From Paenibacillus barcinonensis (GTDB lineage Bacteria > Bacillota > Bacilli > Paenibacillales > Paenibacillaceae), in assembly GCF_003217495.1 (NCBI RefSeq), contig NZ_QJSW01000023.1:1-64000 (forward strand): a DNA stretch of 64,000 nucleotides, written 5' to 3'. Positions 28,201-35,242 of the stretch are shown here, piece by piece. The number at the start of each line of letters is the position of its first letter. Positions within the stretch are counted from its first letter, which is position 1. A program made the translations under genes and the position numbers. The notes under the pieces were generated by a model. The model was not told the origin of the DNA. It made no database searches and worked only from the letters and a program-made list of their open reading frames with translations.

Positions 28201-28477
28201 GCCTTCCAGGCACAGCTGGCTCCAAATCCAGAGTGAACATGTTATTCTGGATACAATCAAGGCATTGGAAGATGGAACAGGCACAGTGCTTCGATTCTAT
28301 GAATCCAGTGGAGGGCGGGAGAAGGTGCAGGTGAAGTGGAAGGAACAGCATGTCCGTGCGTCCATCATCAATCTGCTCGAGGATGAGTTAGAGCCGCTTG
28401 CCTGTGAAGACGGAGCTTTTGAGCTAACCTTCAGGCCCTTTGAGATCAAATCAGTGAAGCTTGTTCCATCAAGCTGA
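25253..28477 (+). CDS. GH38 alpha-mannosidase
   Basis: A 1074-residue glycoside hydrolase family 38 enzyme that removes alpha-linked mannose with a bound zinc. Seen: a long N-terminal beta-rich region (residues 1-230), the metal motif GQSHIDVAWLWP, RWELVGGMWVEPDLN, and EWLPDTFGYCASLPQ with nucleophile Asp353 and LNQFHDIIPGTSI. A large C-terminal beta-sandwich (about 650-1074) completes the fold. Length fits bacterial members. Its ATG overlaps the stop of GH3, and GGAGGTG lies 7 nt upstream. No signal peptide. With fucosidases, galactosidase and the sialidase-fold protein it hints at complex glycan or glycoprotein sugar use. Confidence 0.92.
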   Translation: MIRIQRFIEDMKQRQWLDVVELPEWQMQRARYILPGEYEYDSEAASTQSLDPLNSTHGTTYFLSQSVQLPETWQGQATGFVFEAGGEGLLKVNGVPYHGLDRNHSFVPLPRERVGAAPKLEIELYDPIPEPHDPLNRQAVIQPPIQGIRAALVHVNQPLQSLMYSMTVISESLQASMEKDAKRTTLVRAMHQVMDEMNDDPGRWQDGVWLQEQEQWLVQTVLQADPEQYRSGFMHLVGQSHIDVAWLWPVRETVRKSSRTFSTMCTLMDTYPDFVYSQSQPQLYAFVKEHYPELYERVKARIAEGRWELVGGMWVEPDLNIPSGESLVRQILYGQQFYQSEFGKRSNIEWLPDTFGYCASLPQILRLADIPYFMTTKLNWNDTNVFPYDLFDWVGIDGTSVLAYLNHGVNEHTRPKDVDEHWQSYKQKDVHPEQMLLYGHGDGGGGVTNEMVEFAERAHLMVGQPVSRFSTAGAFFEGIEAGEPTLPKWHGDLYLELHRGTYTTHARNKRSNRKAEVLYREAEIWSQFGADDSRVTYNKGVLDEGWKLMMLNQFHDIIPGTSIPEVYVTSAEEYSKVFSLGDEVLKSTLGALTNTITTDEVSGTPYVIFNSLGWERSEVICISGGTGMAGMIAYDCHSNRLVSEAEQHEGGGSLHILVPSIPAFGYSTIWLRESEDIISIADQFSLEPAAASEVLHDKVNTSTDLGTVQVPFTDNSKAQDAATLEPLPARWETIFYTLEFNDWGEITRWYDKTLDREWLKPGDKANEWQFFHDRPTYWDAWDIDPRFESQRAGAVQLVSREIVQRGSVQDVLRFRWKLNDSEISQDVILYHHQRRVDFKTSVDWNESHKLLKVAFPADLVAAKATYEIPFGALERATHTNTSWERAQFEVCGHRWADLSEGNSGISLLNDCKYGYDIKDRMIRLSLLRAPKWPDVRADQGQHEFTYAILPHAGDWRQADVVKRAMELNHPVQVVAATPHKGTKPSRHSWLQIQSEHVILDTIKALEDGTGTVLRFYESSGGREKVQVKWKEQHVRASIINLLEDELEPLACEDGAFELTFRPFEIKSVKLVPSS

Positions 28478-28502
28478 AGCAGATATTAAGTTGAACGATT
28501 CA

Positions 28503-28691
28503 TTTACACGTTAACGGAGAGGACAGAAAAAACCTGGAAAAGCGGAGCGGTCGCCTGAAAGCTTTCTGAAAGAAAGCTGCATCGGAAGCATATGCTTATC
28601 ACCGGATTTTCCCTTTGGGAAAGGGAATCAAAAAAATCTGGGGATAACAGCGATTGGAAGGTTATTCTGTCATCGGAGTGGGTTGTGTAAA
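28503..28691 (+). repeat. structured intergenic repeat, copy 3
   Basis: A 189-bp element bounded by TTTACAC (28503-28509) and GTGTAAA (28685-28691). Helices correspond to those of copy 2: GACAGAAAAAACCT with AGGTTATTCTGTC; AGCTTTC-TGAAA-GAAAGCT (28560-28578); and ATCACCGGATTT (28598-28609) with AAATCTGGGGAT (28634-28645). It fills most of the gap between the GH38 gene and the next gene. A TATAAT (28710-28715) follows, but no good -35. Confidence 0.75.
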
Positions 28692-28791
28692 ATCTTTAGT
28701 TCAACTTTATATAATAGGTATCGAACGTACAATGGGCTGAGCGTGTTAAAAAAACTGGATTATCCATCCAATCATTCGCGGGAGGTACGAC

Positions 28792-29670
28792 ATGAAATTA
28801 ACGAACAAGATCGGTGTCATCGTAGATAGCTTTGGTGTAGGGGTCAAGGAAGGACTGATCAAAGCCAAGGATGCAGGTGCAGAAGGTGTACAGATCTATG
28901 CGGTGAAAGGGGAGATGGACCCCGAAAATCTCTCTGCTGCGGCACGTAAAGAGCTTCGAAGCTACATTGATGGTTTGGGGCTTGAGATTTCAGCGCTCGT
29001 TGGCGATCTGGGCGGTCACGGGTTTCAGGTTCAGGCGGATAATGCATGGAAAGTGGAAAAATCCAAGCGAATCGTGGATCTTGCCCTTGAGCTCGGCACG
29101 AATATTGTAACTACACATATCGGGATCGTTCCGCATGATACCTCCTCAGAGGTATACGCAACCCTGCACGCCGCTTGCGAGGAGTTAGGGCAATATGCGA
29201 AAAGCGCAGGTGCCTACTTTGCCATCGAGACGGGACCGGAAACGGCCGCTGATCTGAAAGGCTTTCTGGATACACTCTCGACGAACGGCGTTTCGGTCAA
29301 TTTTGACCCGGCCAATATGGTCATGGTCACCGGGGATGATCCGGTGCAGGGGGTTAAGCTGCTCAAGGATTACATCGTGCACACCCATGTGAAGGATGGC
29401 TTGCGTCTGAAGGAGGTTGATCCACGCGATGTATACGGTGCGGTAGGGTATGCACCTATGGATCATGACAAAATTGCCGAAATGGTCGCTTCGGGTACCT
29501 TTTTCCGGGAAGTGCCGCTGGGTGAAGGGGCCGTTGATTTTGATGCGTATTTTGCCGCTCTGCAGGAGATTGGGTATAAGGGGTATTTGACTATTGAGCG
29601 TGAGGTCGGGCACCAGCCGGAAGTGGATATTCGTAAAGCCGTGCAATTCATTGAGCGATATCGACGATAG
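28792..29670 (+). CDS. TIM-barrel sugar isomerase/epimerase family protein
   Basis: A 292-residue protein of the xylose-isomerase-like TIM-barrel superfamily. Seen: KIGVIVDSFG at the start, VGDLGGHGF, TTHIGIVP, AIETGPET (Glu ligand), VNFDPANMVMV (Asp), HTHVKDG (His) and LTIEREVG (Glu), the expected metal-ligand series. It is only distantly related to the two paralogues at 12544 and 29683. GGGAGG precedes ATG 28792. The next gene starts 12 bp after the stop, so they form an operon. Exact substrate unknown. Confidence 0.8.
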   Translation: MKLTNKIGVIVDSFGVGVKEGLIKAKDAGAEGVQIYAVKGEMDPENLSAAARKELRSYIDGLGLEISALVGDLGGHGFQVQADNAWKVEKSKRIVDLALELGTNIVTTHIGIVPHDTSSEVYATLHAACEELGQYAKSAGAYFAIETGPETAADLKGFLDTLSTNGVSVNFDPANMVMVTGDDPVQGVKLLKDYIVHTHVKDGLRLKEVDPRDVYGAVGYAPMDHDKIAEMVASGTFFREVPLGEGAVDFDAYFAALQEIGYKGYLTIEREVGHQPEVDIRKAVQFIERYRR

Positions 29671-29682
29671 GGAGTGGAGCAG

Positions 29683-30555
29683 ATGAAGATTGGTCTGAGC
29701 ACGTACAGTTTGTTGAATGATCTGAACTCGGGAGCCATGACGGTGCTGGATGTCATTGACTGGATTGCAGCGAACGGCGGCGAGCATATGGAGATGGTGC
29801 CTTACGGTTATACGGTGGAGGATAACCACGAGCTTGCCGATGCGATTCGGGATCGAGCCGCAGCTACGGGGATCGAGTTGTCCAACTATTCGATGCCGGC
29901 TAATTTTGTACAGGAGACAGAAGAAGCCTTTGAAGAAGAGATGGCCCGGGTCAAAAGGCATGTGGATGTAGCACATCGTATGGGCGTCCGCCATCTGCGC
30001 CATGACGTTACAGCATTCAAATTGCCGAAGGAGAGTACAACGATTGCCTGGTTTGAGCAGCATCTGCCGCTGATGGTCCGAGGAAGCCGGATTATTGCGG
30101 ATTACGCTGCGCAGTATGGAATGACCACAACGATTGAGAATCACGGCTTCAGCGTTCAGGCCAGTGATCGGGTACAGCGGGTGCTGCATGCTGTAGATCG
30201 ACCAAACTTCAAAACAACGCTTGATATCGGTAATTTTATGTGTGTGGATGAGAATCCGATCATCGGTGTGATGAAGAATCTGCCATATGCTTCGCTCATT
30301 CATTTCAAAGACTTCTACTTCCGTCCGTATGACGAGCATCCAGGGGAAGGGGAGTGGTTCACGACAACCTACGGCAACTTTCTGCGTGGTGCAATTGTAG
30401 GTCAGGGTGACATTCCCATTCGCAAAATCGTCAAGCTGATCAAGGATTCCGGCTATGACGGCAATATAACGGTGGAGTTCGAGGGCATGGAGGAATGCAA
30501 AGCCGCTTCCAAGATCGCTATGGACAATCTGCGCCGCTTCTGGCATGAAGCGTAG
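29683..30555 (+). CDS. TIM-barrel sugar isomerase/epimerase (paralogue B)
   Basis: A 290-residue paralogue of the protein at 12544-13419, sharing KIGLSTYSL, GIELSNY, RHVDVA, RHDV, ENHGFSVQ, FKTTLDIGNFMCVDENP, HFKDFY and VEFEGMEE. The spacing of the Glu, Asp, His and Glu metal ligands is the same. The start is ATG 29683, 8 nt after GGAG; GTG 29674 overlaps the ribosome site. The gene follows another TIM-barrel gene by 12 bp and ends at a terminator at 30604. Two copies in one locus may serve two anomers or epimers; that is speculation. Confidence 0.82.
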   Translation: MKIGLSTYSLLNDLNSGAMTVLDVIDWIAANGGEHMEMVPYGYTVEDNHELADAIRDRAAATGIELSNYSMPANFVQETEEAFEEEMARVKRHVDVAHRMGVRHLRHDVTAFKLPKESTTIAWFEQHLPLMVRGSRIIADYAAQYGMTTTIENHGFSVQASDRVQRVLHAVDRPNFKTTLDIGNFMCVDENPIIGVMKNLPYASLIHFKDFYFRPYDEHPGEGEWFTTTYGNFLRGAIVGQGDIPIRKIVKLIKDSGYDGNITVEFEGMEECKAASKIAMDNLRRFWHEA

Positions 30556-30603
30556 AAAAAAATGTATATACGAAAAGCAAAAACAAAATACCTTTGCTTC
30601 CGG

Positions 30604-30627
30604 GCCGCGATATCGCGGCTCTTTTTA
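30604..30627 (+). terminator. intrinsic terminator
   Basis: GCCGCG (30604-30609), loop ATAT, CGCGGC (30614-30619), followed by TCTTTTT. It closes the TIM-barrel gene pair and the carbohydrate island. Confidence 0.88.
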
Positions 30628-30763
30628 CCATATAAGAAATAGCTTTTTCCAATAATCATCGGCGAGTTGCGACCAAGGCATAAGTTACGATGATCACAAG
30701 TATGGTATACTGAGTATATTCAGCCTGAACATAACTGGCTATGGATAGGAGAGGTACGGATCT

Positions 30764-30988
30764 ATGCAGGTATTTGAGGACTGGAACCAGAAGGTTAAGA
30801 GGACATTTAACGCAACAAATCCCGAAGTGGTGCTGACAGTAACTGAAGCGGGCAACCTGCTGGGGCTGAGCAAAGACCAGATGAAGCTGTATGTTGATAA
30901 AAACAAGCTTACCAAGGTACCTATTATGAGAAGTGTGCATCGATACCTTTTGTTGAAAAGTGAGATTGATCGTATTGTGCAGGCATAA
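30764..30988 (+). CDS. small HTH protein, excisionase/MerR-like fold
   Basis: A 74-residue protein. From residue 24 the sequence LTVTEAGNLLGLSKDQMKLY, then DKNKLTKVP and RYLLLKSEIDRI, follows the pattern of winged-helix HTH_17 (excisionase-like) proteins: a helix-turn-helix, then a short wing, then a last helix. It may bind DNA, but there is no integrase or other phage gene nearby. GGAGAGG precedes ATG 30764. A terminator follows at 31057. I do not know its target. Confidence 0.65.
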   Translation: MQVFEDWNQKVKRTFNATNPEVVLTVTEAGNLLGLSKDQMKLYVDKNKLTKVPIMRSVHRYLLLKSEIDRIVQA

Positions 30989-31056
30989 TAAGTCGGGGTA
31001 CATTGAAGACAATGCAGCCGCGTATAACAAGGGTAATAACAGAATAGAACATCTAC

Positions 31057-31097
31057 AGCCACTTGACCGACCCTACTCGGAAATAGTGGCTTTTTTC
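31057..31097 (+). terminator. intrinsic terminator
   Basis: AGCCACT (31057-31063) pairs with AGTGGCT (31085-31091), followed by TTTTTTCT. It closes the small HTH gene. Confidence 0.75.
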
Positions 31098-31148
31098 TGA
31101 TTAGAGAAGATATGGCGAGAGAAGGGAATATCTGTAGCATAACAATCT

Positions 31149-31400
31149 ATGGCAATTAGCTTGAGTGTGTACCTTGTTACCAATGGTAATGGGCGTGAAG
31201 CTGTCGAATTCTACAAAGATGCATTCGGTGCCAGGTATGCCGCACACCATTGGAGATAATGTTACCATTACAATCAACACGGATACGGTTGAGGAAGCGA
31301 AGAGCATTTTCGGTAAACTTGAAGTGGGCGGTAAAGTGCATTTGCCGATTCAAGAAACGTTCTGGAGCCCGGCTTACGGGTGTGCAGCTCATTCATAAGT
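31149..31400 (+). pseudogene. decayed PhnB-like VOC (glyoxalase superfamily) gene
   Basis: From ATG 31149 the reading frame gives a typical PhnB-like start (SVYLVTNGNGREAVEFYKDA) and then stops at 31257. The later part of the family continues in the next frame: MPGMPHTIGDNVTITINTD (from about 31231) and LPIQETFWSPAYG. The last piece, GVQLIHK, is in the third frame. About 45 central residues and the segment before the tail are missing. Two deletions with frame changes therefore inactivated the gene. A terminator follows at 31408. Confidence 0.8.
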
Positions 31401-31407
31401 TATTGCT

Positions 31408-31448
31408 AAAAACCTCCATCAGCTGCGAGTAGCAGTGTGGAGGTTTTT
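31408..31448. terminator. bidirectional terminator
   Basis: AAAAACCTCCA (31408-31418) pairs with TGGAGGTTTTT, giving a T-run on both strands. It separates the pseudogene (+) from the converging hypothetical gene (-). Confidence 0.8.
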
Positions 31449-31472
31449 TGAAGTTTTTTATGAAAATAGAGA

Positions 31473-32333
31473 TTACTCTTCCTTCTGAATCTTGGACGGG
31501 TTGTTGATTTTGTAAGGCACCGGGTTGCGGGTCAGCTTTTTCTTAATAATTTTCGCCTCAAACGTGAGCACGTCACCGACCTCCAGCTCCTGCTTCTTCA
31601 TCGTTGCACTGTGGCTGGACCAGGCATCCCCCACCTCGATTACTTCCGGCTCCGTAATGGTGACGGCTTCGTAAATGATAACCTCGTCGTCATTGTCCGA
31701 GAAATGATTCGGTACCGTCGTAAATTCTTTGACCACTGCGCTCATCTTCACTTTGCCATCGGGCAGATCAATTTTGACGGCTTTGGCTTTAGGTGCAGCT
31801 TTGGTCCTAGGCTTGGCCTCTGCATCTGGGACTGTACTGTTCTGAGGGCCGATGTATTCCTCCACCAGGCCGTCCGGGTCACCCTTGAGTATGGAGGATG
31901 ATTCCGCGGTATCATCATCATCTTCCATGTCATACGAACGGGCGGGCGCGTCAGCTTGATCAGCTGCATCGGCAGCATCGGAGATTCGTTCAGCTGTTTC
32001 AGCACTTGGGCTGGCGGCTTCCTGTTCTGTGCCTGGTTCGGTTCCTGCTCCGCTTAATCCTCTCGTACTGTAGCCAGAGGCCTGCATTTCTTTCAGATAC
32101 GAAGGGTGAATGCAATGCTTCTGTCCGTTATCCAGCTCGATAACTGCCGTCATGTGATCGACAAAGCCGAGAATGGTGCAGGGCAGATGCTGTCCATTTC
32201 CTTTATAATAAAACGTTTTGAGCTTGGTGGCTTTGGCCGAGATCAGGCCCCACTCCTGACATTTGGCAATTAACTCGTGCTCGTTGTCCAGTGCGTAATA
32301 TTCCGGTGGTTCAATGGTAAAAGCGTATGTCAT
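31473..32333 (-). CDS. conserved hypothetical protein with acidic linker
   Basis: A 286-residue cytoplasmic protein that I do not recognise. An N-terminal part (residues 1-95) is rich in hydrophobic and aromatic residues (YAFTIEPPEYYALDNEHEL) and ends in a beta-rich stretch. A low-complexity acidic/Ala linker follows (about 100-190, DMEDDDDTAESSS). The C-terminal part (about 195-286) has alternating hydrophobics typical of a small beta-barrel, ending KNNPS-like (KINNPSKIQKEE). The start is ATG at 32333 because AAAGGCGG lies 9 nt before it; an earlier TTG at 32378 has no site. It is a single gene, convergent with the VOC remnant. Confidence 0.65.
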   Translation of the reverse strand: MTYAFTIEPPEYYALDNEHELIAKCQEWGLISAKATKLKTFYYKGNGQHLPCTILGFVDHMTAVIELDNGQKHCIHPSYLKEMQASGYSTRGLSGAGTEPGTEQEAASPSAETAERISDAADAADQADAPARSYDMEDDDDTAESSSILKGDPDGLVEEYIGPQNSTVPDAEAKPRTKAAPKAKAVKIDLPDGKVKMSAVVKEFTTVPNHFSDNDDEVIIYEAVTITEPEVIEVGDAWSSHSATMKKQELEVGDVLTFEAKIIKKKLTRNPVPYKINNPSKIQKEE

Positions 32334-32519
32334 ATTGAATTTCCGCCTTTCAGCTACTCTTATGTTCATCGTTTCCAAATTAACACCAGTGTATCACAAT
32401 TAGAACATCGAAAGATGCAGATTCTGAGAGCTCGGGCACAGAGGGCTGTGCTATAATTTGAACAAATACGAGGTCGGGGAACTCAAACATCGGAATCTAT
32501 ATGCATAGCTGGAGAAAGG

Positions 32520-33068
32520 ATGGTTTTGGTGGAGAAAAAGGTGAATCATCAAGCCTTGTGGCTGGGGGTCGGTCTGGCAATCGGAGTCAGTATCGGTACA
32601 GCAACCGGGCAGATTGGGCTTGGCATTGCATTTGGCGCTGCTCTGGGAGTGGTCATCGGTTCAGTGGCCAGCAAGCGGACAGGTGCTGATTCGCATGATA
32701 TGTTAAGCGAGCATGTGCTGGAGCTGCACAAAACGCAGGATTGGGAAGAGGTGCTTCGCCGTTCTCAGGAGCATCCGGTGCTGCTGCTGAAACACAGCAC
32801 AACCTGTTCTGTCAGCGCGCGTGCGTACCGGGAATTTATGGCCTTTGTTGGCACCAATGCTTCTGATCCCAGGCAGAATATGCAATATCGCATCGTCAAA
32901 GTTATTGAGAACCGCTCGTTGTCGCACCGCATTGCGGAGGAGACCGAGATCCACCATGAATCCCCGCAGGTGCTGCTGCTGGATCAGGGACAGGTTGCCC
33001 ACCATGCTTCGCATGGAAAGATTACCAAGAAAAGATTGATGCAGTGGGCCCAGAATTATTTACTTTAA
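32520..33068 (+). CDS. ytxJ: YtxJ-type bacillithiol protein with membrane N-terminus
   Basis: A 182-residue protein. The C-terminal domain (about residues 60-182) matches YtxJ (bacillithiol system redox-active protein): VLLLKHSTTCSVSARAYREF, VKVIENRSLSHRIAEE, HESPQVLLL and ASHGKITKK. Its single likely redox Cys is Cys96, in TTCSVSA where most members have C-P-I-S. Known family members are about 105-115 residues and soluble. Here residues 13-50 form an added glycine-rich hydrophobic segment (GVGLAIGVSIGTATG) of the glycine-zipper kind, which would anchor it. ATG 32520 lies 5 nt after GGAG; GTG 32529, 8 nt after AAAGGA, is an equal alternative. It stands alone. Confidence 0.8.
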   Translation: MVLVEKKVNHQALWLGVGLAIGVSIGTATGQIGLGIAFGAALGVVIGSVASKRTGADSHDMLSEHVLELHKTQDWEEVLRRSQEHPVLLLKHSTTCSVSARAYREFMAFVGTNASDPRQNMQYRIVKVIENRSLSHRIAEETEIHHESPQVLLLDQGQVAHHASHGKITKKRLMQWAQNYLL

Positions 33069-33154
33069 AAATATAAGAAAAAATCATATCATATACGCCG
33101 GATATCCTTTAAAATAAAAGAAGCCTTTATACCTTCTGAATCGGAGTGATATAT

Positions 33155-33922
33155 ATGGAACAATATAAATTCAAGCCTGAGCATAGTCAGATGATTGTTA
33201 AAGCTATTATCGAAGGGTACCGGGAATATATTGAGCACCGTATAGATCGACGAGAGCGGATGGAGATAAGTTCAGCCTTTGCCTGGACAAAGGGTAATTT
33301 TATTGAGAGCAAAATTGCAAAAAATTTTAAAGAGTATGACGGACAGGCATTCACGCATAAAAAGTCCAAAGCAGGTCTAACCTGGGATTACCTTCAATTT
33401 ACACATAAGGACTCCAAAGTGCTGTTTTTGATTAAAAACGCAGCCTACTTTAATGAAAAATGCTTTTCTCGAGCCAAGCTACCTACGGGTGTCGATCGTA
33501 AAGGTGCACTGCGTACGTATTTACATGATTTGTCGAAAATCAATGCAGATCTGGATTTTCCCGTTGATCCTTCATTTCATGATGAATCGGATCAGTCTGA
33601 AACCGTGGTGCAGCTCTCTTTACCGATTCAATTAAGTCAGGTTACGCGTGTCAAGGAAGAAATTAAGCAACTATCATCCATGTATAATGAGTTTCATATT
33701 CTTACCTATGCTATGGATGATGCGTATCAAATTTCCAGAGTAAAGCATTATTTGCCTAATCCGCATGATAACATAGCCTATTTTATAGAGGATCTGTCTG
33801 ATCTCATCTCGGGTGCTGAGCTTGATGATCGTGAACGCGAGGTGCTCGCGCCTGATTCGGAGGGTATGCTTGATCCGGCAGCGTATGATATTGAAATATT
33901 GGAAGAAGAACGGCAGGGGTAA
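33155..33922 (+). CDS. unknown protein paired with the Xre/ImmA gene (DUF5986-like)
   Basis: A 255-residue cytoplasmic protein. It is Lys/Arg-rich in the first half (EGYREYIEHRIDRRERMEIS, WTKGNFIESKIAKNF), with HTHK-like and LFLIKNA beta-strand segments (about residues 85-95) and an acidic C-terminus. Its composition and arrangement resemble proteins grouped as DUF5986, but I cannot confirm that by eye, and no catalytic motif stands out. ATG 33155 was chosen because CGGAGTG lies 6 nt upstream. It is followed 32 bp later by an Xre/ImmA gene on the same strand. The pair could be a toxin-antitoxin or regulatory unit; that is inference. Confidence 0.6.
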   Translation: MEQYKFKPEHSQMIVKAIIEGYREYIEHRIDRRERMEISSAFAWTKGNFIESKIAKNFKEYDGQAFTHKKSKAGLTWDYLQFTHKDSKVLFLIKNAAYFNEKCFSRAKLPTGVDRKGALRTYLHDLSKINADLDFPVDPSFHDESDQSETVVQLSLPIQLSQVTRVKEEIKQLSSMYNEFHILTYAMDDAYQISRVKHYLPNPHDNIAYFIEDLSDLISGAELDDREREVLAPDSEGMLDPAAYDIEILEEERQG

Positions 33923-33954
33923 CCCACCCCGAGGTCTAGTAAGGAGGGAACCGT

Positions 33955-35160
33955 GTGTTCATGGGTGAAAATCTGACCAATCTGCGCATCATGCATGGAT
34001 ATTCGAGGAAAGAGCTTTCCGAGAAACTGGGCGTGACCGAGCAGGCGGTCTGGCAGTATGAGAATGCGTACACTTCCCCCAAAGTGCCGATTGTGAATGA
34101 ATTGAAACGCATTTTCAGTGTCAAAAGCAAGTATTTTTACGAGCAGGATATGCTCGCGAAGTACAATAACGCGACCAACATCAATGTGATGAACATTGCG
34201 TACCGGTCCAAGGTAATGAATGTGATCTCCAAGACACAAACGGAGGCCAAACATGTAGAGTACCTGGATACGTTTATTAACTACATTACGGCTCAGATCA
34301 GTCTTCCCACCTTGAAAATAATTCAACTCAGGGAAGAAGCGATCCAATACATGAATCATTCGCCTGATGATCGGGCTACTCAAATTCAACATGTGGCAAG
34401 GCTTGCGCGGCAACGTTTAAATCTGGAGCAAGCGACCAATGAGAACCTGATGTTCTGGCTCGAAAAGAGTGGAGTTTACGTCTTCGAGAAGGCGATTGGC
34501 GAAGGCATTGATGCTTATAGTTTGTGGACGAGAGCGGATCGCCCCTTCATCATATTGGGTAATATCAAACGTTCCGCGGTACGTCGGAATTTTGACATCG
34601 CGCATGAGCTTGGTCATCTGCTGCTTCATTATCGTCTGGAGTTTGTAAGTCTGGATCGGAAAGAGCATAAAGAGATTGAAAATGAAGCCAATCTGTTCGC
34701 TGGTGCATTTTTATTGCCAGAAGAAGAGTTTACACAGGATATGCAGGCGATCCCCCAGTTAACCAATCCGGATCATTACCTTGATTTGAAAAATAAATGG
34801 AAGACCTCATTACAAGTGCTTGGCTATCGCGCCGCCAACCTTGGACTGATGGATGCCAAAGCACATCGTAATTTCTATGCCGCGATGCACCGAAGAGGAT
34901 ATCTGGAGAGAGAGCCGTTTGACCAGACGATTCCCTTGCAGACACCGATGCGGATTCGAACAATCATTGATCTTCTTGCCAATAAAGGGCTTGTTGATAT
35001 TCGATATATGATCGAGCAGGACTGGAAGGTGGAGACGTCTTTCTTCCATCACCTGACCGGCATCAAGACAGAGTTTTTTAACAATTATATGAGCAGTCGT
35101 TCAACGGCCAAGATTCGAAATATGAAGAATATGCCCACTCATAGTTATAAAAATGGATGA
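33955..35160 (+). CDS. Xre-family regulator with ImmA/IrrE metallopeptidase domain
   Basis: A 401-residue two-domain protein. Residues about 4-62 form an Xre (HTH_3) DNA-binding domain (MHGYSRKELSEKLGVTEQAV). Residues about 165-320 form an ImmA/IrrE zinc peptidase with HELGH at 217-221 and a downstream Glu in EIENEANLFAGAFLLP. Known: ImmA cleaves a phage-type repressor, and IrrE/DdrO pairs control DNA damage genes. Fused Xre-peptidases also serve as antitoxins in some toxin-antitoxin systems. The start is GTG 33955 (AAGGAGGG at 33941-33948); ATG 33961 is the alternative. The upstream gene (33155) is its probable partner. No phage gene is nearby. Confidence 0.85.
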   Translation: MFMGENLTNLRIMHGYSRKELSEKLGVTEQAVWQYENAYTSPKVPIVNELKRIFSVKSKYFYEQDMLAKYNNATNINVMNIAYRSKVMNVISKTQTEAKHVEYLDTFINYITAQISLPTLKIIQLREEAIQYMNHSPDDRATQIQHVARLARQRLNLEQATNENLMFWLEKSGVYVFEKAIGEGIDAYSLWTRADRPFIILGNIKRSAVRRNFDIAHELGHLLLHYRLEFVSLDRKEHKEIENEANLFAGAFLLPEEEFTQDMQAIPQLTNPDHYLDLKNKWKTSLQVLGYRAANLGLMDAKAHRNFYAAMHRRGYLEREPFDQTIPLQTPMRIRTIIDLLANKGLVDIRYMIEQDWKVETSFFHHLTGIKTEFFNNYMSSRSTAKIRNMKNMPTHSYKNG

Positions 35161-35197
35161 GGTCACCAATTGACCCCGATTCCACTCCATTTACGCT

Positions 35198-35242
35198 AAG
35201 ACCCGTTTTTTCAGCTTACCGCTGAGAAAACGGGTCTTTTTT
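35198..35242 (+). terminator. intrinsic terminator
   Basis: AAGACCCGTTTT (35198-35209) pairs with AAAACGGGTCTT, with an inner TCAGC/GCTGA stem, followed by six T residues. It insulates the kdp region from the Xre/ImmA unit. Confidence 0.88.

Noticed and set aside
29185-30546. A 453-codon open frame on the minus strand
   Set aside because: It lies antisense to two clear TIM-barrel genes with ribosome sites and family motifs, and its own product has no recognisable pattern.
31057-31448. CRISPR-like or mobile repeat near the VOC remnant
   Set aside because: The inverted repeats there are two ordinary terminators, and there is no regular repeat-spacer pattern.
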